From a virus, in the IMG/VR virus record IMGVR_UViG_3300020477_000093, positions 1 to 29,473 of that record: a stretch of 29,473 nt of DNA. One strand, given 5' to 3'. Positions 1-7,948 of the stretch are shown here, piece by piece (positions within the stretch are counted from its first letter, which is position 1; each line of letters opens with the position of its first letter). The translations under genes were made by a program, and so were the position numbers. The notes under the pieces are model-generated. The model was not told the DNA's origin. It did no database searches and was given only the letters and a program-made list of their open reading frames with translations.

Positions 1-1
1 T

Positions 2-664
2 TGTCAAGGTTGCTGGTGTGATATGGCATCTTGTGGATCAAATGGCGGATTTTATGGAAGAAAGACTGTCTGTGCAGAAGCAGGGCATTTCGACGGTGTT
101 AACGGAGGAGATGTTTATACGATTTGTGTAGGAGATGGAGGTAACGGTGGAAGTCATTGTTGGACTGCTTGTTGCGATGCTCCTCGAGGTTGTGCTTCAT
201 ATGTAACTGGACCAGGACTTACAAACTTTTGTGCTGTAGGTGGACGAGGTGGATATAATCTTTATTGTACTTGTCAATGTAATATGAGTCATTGTTTTGC
301 TGAAGCCGCACATTGTAACGGAATGATAATGTGTGCGCCAACTGGTTGTAATCAAGCAACAAATCTAGATTCAACAGGAACAGGATCAGTTAACGGTCAA
401 ATGTTTGAAAAAGAACAATTGAGTGCTGGACATTGTGATTGTGGCGGAAGATTTACAAGAACAGGTCAATCAGATGGTTTAACAAATTCAATAATGCAAC
501 ACATTGGACACTCAATGTCCTATTGTGGATGCGAAACCCCTTGCTATAGCTTTCGACACGCAGGTGGTGGAATGAACACTATGAAAGCATACTGTGGAAA
601 TCCACTAGAAAATTGTCTTGGTTCTCCTGGACGACCAGGCTTAGTTAGAGTAACATACGCATAA
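2..664 (+). CDS. Gly/Cys-rich tail-fibre or adhesin-like protein, 5' end outside the window
   Basis: The reading frame is open from base 2, so the true start lies upstream; an internal ATG at 23 is probably not the start, because alignment with the paralogue at 1370-2341 shows more than 100 N-terminal residues missing. The visible part is extremely rich in glycine and has more than 20 cysteines, often as CxC, CC or CxxC. It ends in a PGLVRVTYA-type tail, which is characteristic of glycine-rich phage structural domains. Blocks shared with the paralogue include SYVTG-GL-NFCA-GG and YT-C-G. Gly-rich proteins of this kind occur near tail-fibre genes of marine T4-like phages; a role in the distal fibre or receptor binding is inference. 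It is followed after 13 nt by a chaperone-like gene, as the paralogue is. Confidence 0.75.
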   Translation, partial: CQGCWCDMASCGSNGGFYGRKTVCAEAGHFDGVNGGDVYTICVGDGGNGGSHCWTACCDAPRGCASYVTGPGLTNFCAVGGRGGYNLYCTCQCNMSHCFAEAAHCNGMIMCAPTGCNQATNLDSTGTGSVNGQMFEKEQLSAGHCDCGGRFTRTGQSDGLTNSIMQHIGHSMSYCGCETPCYSFRHAGGGMNTMKAYCGNPLENCLGSPGRPGLVRVTYA

Positions 665-677
665 GGATAATAGTAAA

Positions 678-1370
678 ATGAGCGACACTTGGCAAGAAAC
701 TGTAGATGTAGATTATCAATATGATTGTCCCTCGGAGAATTATCTTGATGGTCCGGCGTCTGAAAGTATAACAGAAAATTACAACGGACCAGCCAGGTTG
801 GTTGCTCTTGTTGATAAAGAAACTAAATTAGTTGAAGTAACATTACGAGAATGGGAAGCATATGATGGTCGCCCAGACAGAATAAATTGCGATAACGTAG
901 TTATTGACTGTTCAGCAAATGCTTTAGTATGCGAAGTTCTTTCTGATTATCATAATAATCATTTAGATACATCCGAAGTGCATCCCGCAGAATCTAGAAC
1001 AATGAAATCGATTCCAACTCCTGACGGTTACGAAGAATTTACTTGGTTCTATCCAATTCATCCAGACGAATTATATGATTCAAACAAAACTACATATGAA
1101 GATGGTGAATGGAAGTTATATAAGAATACAAATCAAGATATTTTAGGACAGGGAGAACCTGCAAGTTGGGACGAAATACGACAAATGCGAAATGGAATGT
1201 TGTGGATGACAGATTCTACCGCAAATGCAGCCGATGCTCCCGCAGACCTTAAAGCAGGAGTAACTGATCTAAGGCAAAAATTACGGGACTTGCCTGAGGC
1301 ATTAAAGGATATAGACGATATCTTTGTTCCTTCATCGTTCCCATCAACTAAAATTTTGGAGCAAAAGTAA
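678..1370 (+). CDS. Tail-fibre accessory protein with tail-assembly-chaperone-like C-terminus (copy 1)
   Basis: A 230-residue acidic protein. The C-terminal part (about residues 165-222) has the pattern RNGML-TD, then PADLKA, then RQKLRDLP and FP. This resembles the phage tail assembly chaperone family (Phage_tail_APC type), which normally sits directly downstream of tail-fibre genes. The N-terminal part (about 34-50) has the block NYNGPARLVALVDKETK, which recurs in the protein at 2361-3119, so the two are paralogues. An AAGGA Shine-Dalgarno lies before the ATG, and the stop overlaps the next start (TAATG), so translation is probably coupled with the Gly/Cys-rich gene. It may be a folding or attachment factor for the neighbouring fibre protein, or a structural protein carrying that domain. 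The family match is by eye. Confidence 0.7.
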   Translation: MSDTWQETVDVDYQYDCPSENYLDGPASESITENYNGPARLVALVDKETKLVEVTLREWEAYDGRPDRINCDNVVIDCSANALVCEVLSDYHNNHLDTSEVHPAESRTMKSIPTPDGYEEFTWFYPIHPDELYDSNKTTYEDGEWKLYKNTNQDILGQGEPASWDEIRQMRNGMLWMTDSTANAADAPADLKAGVTDLRQKLRDLPEALKDIDDIFVPSSFPSTKILEQK

Positions 1371-2341
1371 TGGATATATTAACGCTAGGAAAAATGAATG
1401 CGATGGCCCGGAACACGGACCAGGCTCTCGAATTAATGTCTAATCATCTATATGAAACGCAACAAGAAATATGTGCTTTTCAAGCATCGAATGTAGATAA
1501 TATTAACTCCGCTGTAGCTACAGGATTGGCACAACTAAGCCAAAACGTTGCAGTTACAATGTCTACGGATCAAAAACATTTTTACATTTATAATACTTCT
1601 CACTGGTCAGCATATAATGGTGGATGTTGTTTACAATGGACAGTTCCTGAAGGAACATCTATTATTACTTTTGAGATTCTTTCTGGAGGTGGACCAGGGG
1701 GTTCAGCTGGATACGATTATGATATCGGACACGGTGGAGCCGGTGGAAACTATAACGAAAAAACTATATGTTTAGCAGGTGGACATTTTCAATCGTCTGC
1801 TGGAAACGAATCAGTTTATACATTATGTGCAGGCGGAACATCAGGATGTTCTTGCTGTACAACTTGTAACCGAGCGTGTAGACACGGATGTACTTCATAT
1901 GTAACAGGAGATGGATTATCCAACTTCTGTGCAATTGGTGGACACGGTGGATCAACATCTTGGGATGTACAATCATCTTGTTATAACTGTCATATCGGTG
2001 GAGTACAATGTGATAGAGGTAACTACAACGCAGGTTGGGTAACACATAACTGTAACGAAGCCACTTATGGTGGTGATATGTGTTTCAGAGGTATTGCCGC
2101 TGGTATGCACAAAGGATACAGTTGTTGTAATGAAATTACAAATGGGCAAGGAAGTCCTGCGGGACCGTTCACAGCACCTTGGTCTGGGGCGGCAAATCAT
2201 TATTGTTCAGGAGATCACGCTTGTTGTGCTGGTCACTCAGCATTCCCTGGAGGAGGTGGAGTAGGTGACGGAAATTCCTCAGGTACACCTTGTACAGGCG
2301 CTTGGGGAGCCGGTGGACTGGTTAAAGTGACTTATCAATAG
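1370..2341 (+). CDS. Gly/Cys-rich tail-fibre or adhesin-like protein (complete copy)
   Basis: 323 residues. Residues 1-75 are non-repetitive, probably helical, and could be an attachment or trimerisation segment. Residues about 86-110 (CCLQWTVPEG, then FEILSGGG) match the start of the glycine-rich domain often found at the tips of phage fibres. The remainder is Gly-rich with 23 cysteines in the whole protein, including a cluster at 160-174 (CSCC, C, C, C). The protein ends in GGLVKVTYQ. Such cysteine density is unusual for a virion protein assembled in a reducing cytoplasm and suggests metal binding or disulfides formed outside the cell. It is a paralogue of the partial gene at 2-664. It lies between two chaperone-like genes. 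Receptor-binding function is inference. Confidence 0.75.
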   Translation: MDILTLGKMNAMARNTDQALELMSNHLYETQQEICAFQASNVDNINSAVATGLAQLSQNVAVTMSTDQKHFYIYNTSHWSAYNGGCCLQWTVPEGTSIITFEILSGGGPGGSAGYDYDIGHGGAGGNYNEKTICLAGGHFQSSAGNESVYTLCAGGTSGCSCCTTCNRACRHGCTSYVTGDGLSNFCAIGGHGGSTSWDVQSSCYNCHIGGVQCDRGNYNAGWVTHNCNEATYGGDMCFRGIAAGMHKGYSCCNEITNGQGSPAGPFTAPWSGAANHYCSGDHACCAGHSAFPGGGGVGDGNSSGTPCTGAWGAGGLVKVTYQ

Positions 2342-2360
2342 AATTAGGAGAAATTAGAAA

Positions 2361-3119
2361 ATGGCTAAAGTACAAAGAACCGTAACATACAATATGCCTG
2401 ATGAGTTTGAGCAGGAAGTGCCTACTACTGCGTTGGGTAAAACCTCTACGCAGGAGTATAACGGGCCGGAAACTCTAATTCTCTGGATAGATAAAGAATC
2501 AAAAGATATTGAGCAAACTTGGGACAAGGATGATTATACAGAACAACCAGTTCCATTAAATTGCGAATTACACGAATTACACGCAGATTCAGACGAAAAT
2601 TGTATTAAAATTGGAATACTATTCGGTGGATTTGCTCAACGAAAACTTTATGAAATTCAAGTTGGTCCAGCCGCAGATAAAAACAGAGTTATTCCAGATC
2701 CTTCGGATCCTAGATGTATCTTTTCTGAAAATGATATTATCGATGATTATACTCAACCTCTAAAATTTAGGACTGATTTTCGCCGATATGATGATGATTT
2801 CATACGTTCAGAACGTAATGGTAGATTAAAAGAATCTGATGGAAGAATTGCAGACGATATGCCTGCAGACCTTAAAGCAGAATGGGAAGCATATCGCCAG
2901 AAATTACGTGATATTCCTGCTGATTGGGCTGCCGTACCTAATCATTTAATTATGTTTCCTCAAGCTCCAGATGGAGAATATGACGATAAGTATGTTAAGA
3001 ATGAAGATCCAGAACACGAAGTAACTTTAATTTCGGCTCGTACGGCTGCGGATAATGATGCAATTGGTCAATTAATCCCGATTGCTGGAGTAGATGAAGA
3101 TGAAAGTTCTCTTAAATAG
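2361..3119 (+). CDS. Tail-fibre accessory protein with tail-assembly-chaperone-like C-terminus (copy 2)
   Basis: 252 residues, strongly acidic. It is the second copy of the protein at 678-1370. The block EYNGPETLILWIDKESK is at about residues 32-48, and the chaperone-like domain at about 146-200 reads RSERNGRL-ESD, PADLKAEWEAYRQKLRDIP, then FP. Unlike copy 1, it continues for about 50 residues past the domain. The RBS TTAGGAG lies upstream of the ATG. It is the last gene of the tandem fibre modules, and a strong terminator follows within 30 nt. Role as in copy 1: a probable partner or chaperone of the Gly/Cys-rich protein just upstream (inference from family and order). Confidence 0.7.
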   Translation: MAKVQRTVTYNMPDEFEQEVPTTALGKTSTQEYNGPETLILWIDKESKDIEQTWDKDDYTEQPVPLNCELHELHADSDENCIKIGILFGGFAQRKLYEIQVGPAADKNRVIPDPSDPRCIFSENDIIDDYTQPLKFRTDFRRYDDDFIRSERNGRLKESDGRIADDMPADLKAEWEAYRQKLRDIPADWAAVPNHLIMFPQAPDGEYDDKYVKNEDPEHEVTLISARTAADNDAIGQLIPIAGVDEDESSLK

Positions 3120-3145
3120 GACCAAAAGAAAAAATTAATATTTTG

Positions 3146-3171
3146 AAGGCTTCTTTCGGGAAGCCTTTTTT
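3146..3171 (+). terminator. Rho-independent terminator after the fibre modules
   Basis: A perfect 8-bp stem AAGGCTTC/GAAGCCTT (3146-3153 and 3160-3167) encloses the loop TTTCGG and is followed by an uninterrupted T run at 3166-3171. It separates the structural modules from the sugar-enzyme cassette. Confidence 0.9.
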
Positions 3172-3198
3172 ATTTGTAATATAAGTATAGAAAAAGAC

Positions 3199-3227
3199 TT
3201 GACAAGTCTGATTGGTTATGTTATAAT
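3199..3227 (+). promoter_or_regulatory. Perfect sigma70-type promoter of the sugar cassette
   Basis: TTGACA at 3199-3204, a 17-nt spacer, and TATAAT at 3222-3227. The -35 box is preceded by AAAAAGAC, as it is at 23313 and nearly so at 26579. It should be read by unmodified host RNA polymerase, implying early expression of the cassette independent of the late genes on either side. Confidence 0.9.
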
Positions 3228-3262
3228 TGTCGTTAAAATTTAATCTGAATTGAGGTGATGTG

Positions 3263-4405
3263 ATGAAAAAAGGTCGTTCTAAGGCTTTCTTTATTAATGG
3301 TGGCGCTGGAAGAGTAATATGTTCTATACCTGCATTTGAAAAATATGCAAAAGATTCTGGTGATAAAAATTTTGTAATTGTCTGTGAAGGCGGAATGGAC
3401 TTCTACCGAGGTCATCCTGTCTTACAAAAACACTCATACGAAGTATGGCATAAAGGTCTTTTCGACCAACATCTCCGCGATAAAGATATCGTAACTCCAG
3501 AGCCATACAGAATCAACGAATATTTCAATCAAAAATGTTCTCTTGCTCAAGCATTTGATATCGAAATCAATGGTCTTGATAAGCCTAGAGAATTACCTCC
3601 CACTTCCATCACTCTCAATAAGATGGAATCAGTTACTGGATATCAAGCGATTCAGCAAATCAAATCCCAATTAAACAAAGACAAAGCACTTATTGTTCAG
3701 CCATTTGGTAGGTCTGTAACCCAAGTAGGAGAATATTTAATTGACGGCACTTCAAGATCCTTTGAAGTACAGAATATAATCAATATTATTGATGGTCTCC
3801 GTAAGTTTTATGCAGTAATTGTAATGGCGGATCTTGCACTTCCTATTCCAGAAAATAAAGAAGCACCAGTTGCAATGCCCAGAGAACCCAATCTAAGATT
3901 GTGGGCTTCTATGATAAATTCCGCAGACCATTTCTTGGGATGTGATTCTGTTGGACAGCATATGGCAAAAGCACTTGGTAAAACCGCTACTGTAGTTATT
4001 GGTTCTACTGTACCAATTAATATTTCTTATCCTAATGATGATAATATTGACATTATAGATATTGGAAAAGAAAATGGAAGAGATTATGCTCCTATTAGAC
4101 TCACTATGGATGATGAGAAAGATAGGGCGAATGATGGTTCAATGATGCTAACTGAAGAACAAGAGCTACGGGTTATCGATTCGTGTATAGAATATTTAGG
4201 CGAAGGAAAGGGATTTCAAGGAAGATTTATTCCTACCGGACATACTCAAAGTTGTTCAATGCACAATCCTACTGAAGAAGCAATTAAAGAATCTAAATAT
4301 GATTTCAAAGCGGAAAATCTTTTAGCAGATTCTAACAAAGATAAAAACGCTACTATTGAACCGTTTGGAAAAGTTGAGCCTTACGAAGTGAAAGTGAATG
4401 AGTGA
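3263..4405 (+). CDS. GT9/heptosyltransferase-like glycosyltransferase
   Basis: 380 residues from the ATG at 3263, chosen over the GTG at 3260 because GAGG at 3252-3255 is 7 nt from the ATG. The N-terminus (FFINGGAGRVICSIPAFEKY) looks like the nucleotide-sugar transferase opening of family GT9, where a glycine-rich loop is followed by a P-A helix. The C-terminal half (about residues 210-250) has the block ADHFLGCDSVGQHMAKALGK, then VVIGST, which resembles the GT9 donor-binding stretch with an invariant acidic residue and H-AxALG. Proteins of this family transfer L,D-heptose from ADP-heptose to LPS. The last 50 residues are charged and unmatched. Heptose specificity is inferred from the HldD-like gene in the same cassette. 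First gene after a strong promoter; its stop overlaps the carbamoyltransferase remnant. Confidence 0.6.
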   Translation: MKKGRSKAFFINGGAGRVICSIPAFEKYAKDSGDKNFVIVCEGGMDFYRGHPVLQKHSYEVWHKGLFDQHLRDKDIVTPEPYRINEYFNQKCSLAQAFDIEINGLDKPRELPPTSITLNKMESVTGYQAIQQIKSQLNKDKALIVQPFGRSVTQVGEYLIDGTSRSFEVQNIINIIDGLRKFYAVIVMADLALPIPENKEAPVAMPREPNLRLWASMINSADHFLGCDSVGQHMAKALGKTATVVIGSTVPINISYPNDDNIDIIDIGKENGRDYAPIRLTMDDEKDRANDGSMMLTEEQELRVIDSCIEYLGEGKGFQGRFIPTGHTQSCSMHNPTEEAIKESKYDFKAENLLADSNKDKNATIEPFGKVEPYEVKVNE

Positions 4406-4520
4406 ATGGATAGCTGGTATTACTCTAGGGCATAATTCTGGAGTTTGTTTATTAAAAGATGGTGAAATTATTTTCTCTGTTGAGGAAGAAAGACTATCAA
4501 AGTTTAAAATTAAATTATAA
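4398..4520 (+). pseudogene. Truncated carbamoyltransferase N-terminus (remnant duplicate)
   Basis: A 40-codon reading frame, MSEWIAGITLGHNSGVCLLK, then DGEII and VEEERLSKFK. It lines up without gaps with residues 1-37 of the full carbamoyltransferase that starts 9 nt after its stop (MSQWIAGMSRGHNATVCLLK and so on). It then ends at a TAA after a few unrelated codons. The DNA of the two copies has clearly diverged, mostly at third positions, so this is not a recent duplication. Its ATG overlaps the stop of the glycosyltransferase gene. It keeps the first strand-turn-strand of the fold but none of the metal or carbamoyl-phosphate site, so it is unlikely to be an enzyme. Confidence 0.75.
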
Positions 4521-4529
4521 GGATAAAAT

Positions 4530-6311
4530 ATGAGTCAGTGGATTGCAGGAATGTCTCGTGGACATAATGCTACAGTATGTTTATTGAAAGACGGAGAAAT
4601 CGTGATGCAAATCGAAGAAGAAAGATTATCACGTAGAAAATATGATGGCGGACCATATGCCGGAATAGTTAAAATTTTGGACTATACAGATAAACTTGAT
4701 TATCTAGTGATTGCTCATACCCAGCCAGATGTTAGTAATGTAGATTTTAGGGGTGGAAGCATATACAATGGACTTGCTCAAAAATTGGGTCTAATTAATG
4801 ATGATTCTCAAGTATTGGATATGCACAAATGGCACCATAAATTACACGCCGCTTGTGCTTTTTATAGGTCTGGATTTGATGAAGCAGTGGCAGTTATTGT
4901 TGATGGTGCCGGAACATTTATTCCATTGATTTTGAATCAAGAAGAAGTTATGTCTTGGGAATTGGAAACGATAATGACTTGTAATTATCCAGATGAGTTT
5001 AAAACTCTCTATAAACATCAAGGAGGTAGAGGACCTTGGGCATCTTATTATGATGCAGAACAGGAATCTAGTCGAGAAGGCGAAACAGGAACACACGAAT
5101 TGGTACTTGATGATTCTGGTGGTATCGTAAAAGCATATGAAGCCGTAACACAATATTGTGGATGGGCGCCTATCGAAGCTGGTAAAACTATGGGCTTATT
5201 TCCATATGGCGGACCATCTGATTATTTTCCTCCAATTTATTCAGACGGAGGTGGCGGAGAATGGAAAACTACAGACAGAAATTTGATTATTCCAACATTT
5301 CCCAATGGAGCAGTGGTCAATGAAACTCGTTACAAAGGATTGAGAAGTACCGCAGAAGATATGCGAGGTGATGTAACTTTGCTCCAGAATCGTAGAGATA
5401 TGGCTTGGGCTATTCAAAAAGAATCTCAACAAATGGTTCTTGATTTGATTCGCAAAGCGGTTGAGATGAGTGGTAAGAAAAATGTTGTTCTTTCTGGTGG
5501 ATATGGATTGAATTGTGTCGCTAATTACTGGTATCTTGATCAATTAAAAGACGAAGATATAAATTTTTATGTAGAACCTGTCAGTAATGATGCAGGAACT
5601 GCTATGGGTGCGGCATTCCTGGCCCATTATTCTCTTACTAAAGACACAAAAGTACGACCATATGGAGAGAATCTGTGTTTGGGTCCTGAGGTAATGCAAT
5701 CTACTGAAGATATTATTAAAATTGCAGAAAAATATGGAGCAACTGGTGTATATGAAAAACAATATGCAATAGATGCCGTTAAATTAATTTTGAAAGAAAA
5801 CATTGTTACCTTATTTCAAGATAGGTGTGAGAGCGGTCCAAGGGCTTTGGGCAATCGTTCTATCCTATATGATCCACGAACGGTTGAGGGAAAAGACTAT
5901 GTTAACTCCGTAAAAAAGAGGGAATATTTTCGACCGTTCGCAGGATCTATTCTTCACGAACACGCCCACGATTGGTTTGATATGCGTGGAATGGAAGAAT
6001 CTCCTCATATGATGTATGCAATGTATTGTAAAACAGAAGAATATGCAAAACAAATTCCGGCTATTATTCACATAGACGGAACTTGTAGAATACAAACTGT
6101 TAAAGAACATCAAAATCCAATTTACTATGAAATCATTAATGAGTTTTATAAGCAAACTGGAGTTCCAATTATCTTTAATACATCTTTCAACCTTGCTGGT
6201 GAACCCTTGGTGGAAACTATCGATGATGCGATTAGAACATTAGCGGAAAGCGATATCGAATACCTATATATACCAGAGAAAGAACTTATTATAGAAGTAG
6301 CAAACAAGTAG
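4530..6311 (+). CDS. NodU/TobZ-family carbamoyltransferase
   Basis: 593 residues, full length for the family. The N-terminal Kae1-like domain has GHNATVCLLKDG (about 11-22), EEERLSRRK (29-37), the metal-binding HHKLHA (102-107) and a VDGAG loop (124-128). The ATP/carbamoyl-adenylate part has LSGGYGLNCVAN and SNDAGTAMGAA. The C-terminal carbamoyltransferase domain starts near residue 430 with ESGPRALGNRSIL and has NTSFNLAGEPLV near 550. These enzymes make carbamoyl-adenylate from carbamoyl phosphate and ATP, and O-carbamoylate a hydroxyl, usually on a sugar. The acceptor is unknown; the flanking heptose-type genes make a sugar of LPS or virion likely (inference). RBS AAGGAT precedes the ATG. 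Confidence 0.9.
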   Translation: MSQWIAGMSRGHNATVCLLKDGEIVMQIEEERLSRRKYDGGPYAGIVKILDYTDKLDYLVIAHTQPDVSNVDFRGGSIYNGLAQKLGLINDDSQVLDMHKWHHKLHAACAFYRSGFDEAVAVIVDGAGTFIPLILNQEEVMSWELETIMTCNYPDEFKTLYKHQGGRGPWASYYDAEQESSREGETGTHELVLDDSGGIVKAYEAVTQYCGWAPIEAGKTMGLFPYGGPSDYFPPIYSDGGGGEWKTTDRNLIIPTFPNGAVVNETRYKGLRSTAEDMRGDVTLLQNRRDMAWAIQKESQQMVLDLIRKAVEMSGKKNVVLSGGYGLNCVANYWYLDQLKDEDINFYVEPVSNDAGTAMGAAFLAHYSLTKDTKVRPYGENLCLGPEVMQSTEDIIKIAEKYGATGVYEKQYAIDAVKLILKENIVTLFQDRCESGPRALGNRSILYDPRTVEGKDYVNSVKKREYFRPFAGSILHEHAHDWFDMRGMEESPHMMYAMYCKTEEYAKQIPAIIHIDGTCRIQTVKEHQNPIYYEIINEFYKQTGVPIIFNTSFNLAGEPLVETIDDAIRTLAESDIEYLYIPEKELIIEVANK

Positions 6312-6318
6312 GAGAAAA

Positions 6319-7746
6319 ATGCAAAATGCTGAGGAAAAATATTTGTCGGAATTAACCGAAGAAGAATTAGAAGAAGAAAGAAAACTGAGAGTAGTAGATC
6401 CAGCTAGGAGCAAAATTTATGAAGAGGAAAGGAAAATGAAGAAAGAAAGCGATCCTACTGGAATACATCGCAATGATTCTGCTATTCCTCCACGAGAATT
6501 TGAAGGAGCGGATCCGAAAAATTTAGGTAGGGAAGGAGATGTAGATGGTTCTATTCCTGTCGATGCTCTTTCTGGTCAATCAGATGCTTTAATTTATAAG
6601 AATAAAGTTCCTGTGAGTACTGGCGGAGTTCTTGGAGTTGATATGACTACCGAGGAACAACGAGAACAAAGAAAAAATATTCCGGACGAACTTAATATTT
6701 ACGGTCAACCTTCAGAACCTCTTCAGCCTCCACCAAATGCTCCTAAGACAGAAGGATATAGTCTTGAGGAAGTAAGAGAAATTGTTCAAAAGAAATGGAG
6801 AGAAGAACACGGACAACCCGAGACTCCAATATCTGATGAAGAACAAGCAAAACGTACCAAAGCCGCCCAAAAATTAATTGTCGTTACTGGTGCCGCAGGT
6901 TTTATGGGGTCACATTTGGTAAGAGCATTAAATAGTGCAGGACGAGAGGATTTATTGCTTGTTGATGATTTGAGCGATCCTGCTAAACTAAAAAATATTT
7001 CTAATTGTGTATTTCAGGACTATTCAGATAAAAGTAAGTTTCTAGAACTTTTTGCTTTTATTGCAGAAAATGGAATGGTTGAACGTATATATCATCTTGG
7101 TGCAGAAAGCGACCGTAATTGTCAAGATGGAAAATATTTGATGGAAAACAATTTTCAATATACAGCCAATCTTATGGACCTATGTCATATGCACAAAATA
7201 CCTATGGTATATGCTTCTAGTGCCGCAGTATATGGTCAATCAAAAACTTTCGATGATACCACAGATAATTATGTTCCAGAAAGTTATTATGCTTTAAGTA
7301 AACTCCAAGCAGATAGATATCAAAGAAAATTTACGGCTCACGCGGAAAGTAGAATTGTCGGATTAAGATACTTTAATGTTGTATCAGAAGGAGAATATGA
7401 ACAACATAAAGGAGATATGAAATCAGCGGTAGCTTGGATGACAGACCAATTTGACTGGAAGGGAGAAATAGAATTATTTGAAGGTTCAAAAAACTTCCGC
7501 CGTGATTTTGTACACGTTAAAGCCGCTATTTGGATGACAATGAATGCTATGGACAAGGGACGTTCTGGAATTTATAATATAGGAACGGGAACAGCAAGAT
7601 CATTTTATGATATGGCTATGGAGATTTGCGAAGATGACCAGAAAATTAAATACATTCCTATGCCGGAAGAAATAGCAAAGGGATATCAAAAACTAACTAA
7701 AGCAAATATGGATAATGCTTGTTTTGGAATAACTACCAGGCCTTAA
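6319..7746 (+). CDS. HldD-type ADP-heptose 6-epimerase fused to a charged N-terminal extension
   Basis: 475 residues. Residues 1-184 are charged, Pro- and Glu-rich, probably largely disordered, and match no family I know. Residues 186-475 are an extended short-chain dehydrogenase. They contain the NAD motif GAAGFMG (191-197), YASSAAVYG (298-306), the catalytic YALSK (Y324, K328), GLRYFNV (348-354), HKGDM (363-367, whose Lys matches the second base of HldD), and LFEGSKNFRRDFVHV. The last three blocks are diagnostic of HldD (RfaD) over GalE. HldD converts ADP-D-glycero- to ADP-L-glycero-D-manno-heptose for LPS. The C-terminal helix of E. coli HldD appears shortened. ADP-heptose itself must come from the host, because no HldE homologue is in the window. 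RBS AGGAG precedes the ATG. Confidence 0.85.
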   Translation: MQNAEEKYLSELTEEELEEERKLRVVDPARSKIYEEERKMKKESDPTGIHRNDSAIPPREFEGADPKNLGREGDVDGSIPVDALSGQSDALIYKNKVPVSTGGVLGVDMTTEEQREQRKNIPDELNIYGQPSEPLQPPPNAPKTEGYSLEEVREIVQKKWREEHGQPETPISDEEQAKRTKAAQKLIVVTGAAGFMGSHLVRALNSAGREDLLLVDDLSDPAKLKNISNCVFQDYSDKSKFLELFAFIAENGMVERIYHLGAESDRNCQDGKYLMENNFQYTANLMDLCHMHKIPMVYASSAAVYGQSKTFDDTTDNYVPESYYALSKLQADRYQRKFTAHAESRIVGLRYFNVVSEGEYEQHKGDMKSAVAWMTDQFDWKGEIELFEGSKNFRRDFVHVKAAIWMTMNAMDKGRSGIYNIGTGTARSFYDMAMEICEDDQKIKYIPMPEEIAKGYQKLTKANMDNACFGITTRP

Positions 7747-7747
7747 T

Positions 7748-7948
7748 ATGATTACAATAATTTGGTTATTAACATTAACGGTATGCGGAGCAAAGGGAGA
7801 ATGTGTAAGTCAAGTAATACAAGATTTTGAAGATCAAGATAAATGTTTAACAATTCAACAGGAATATGAAGATTTTCCTAAAGATCGAAATCCTAGATGG
7901 AAGACGGTAAAATACGAATGTAAGATCAAGGACGGTGAGCAAGTTTGA
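7748..7948 (+). CDS. Small predicted secreted Cys-containing protein
   Basis: 66 residues, starting 1 nt after the epimerase stop. The first 17 residues are hydrophobic (MITIIWLLTLTVCGAKG) and look like a signal peptide or an N-terminal anchor. The rest is polar, with three cysteines (C19, C33, C58) that could form disulfides in the periplasm. No family recognised. Its stop codon overlaps the TTG start of the next gene. Confidence 0.65.
   Translation: MITIIWLLTLTVCGAKGECVSQVIQDFEDQDKCLTIQQEYEDFPKDRNPRWKTVKYECKIKDGEQV

Noticed and set aside
1548-2264. Long frames in other phases and on the minus strand across the Gly/Cys-rich gene
   Set aside because: They arise from the GGA/TGT-rich composition, lack RBSs and lie wholly within a well-supported gene.
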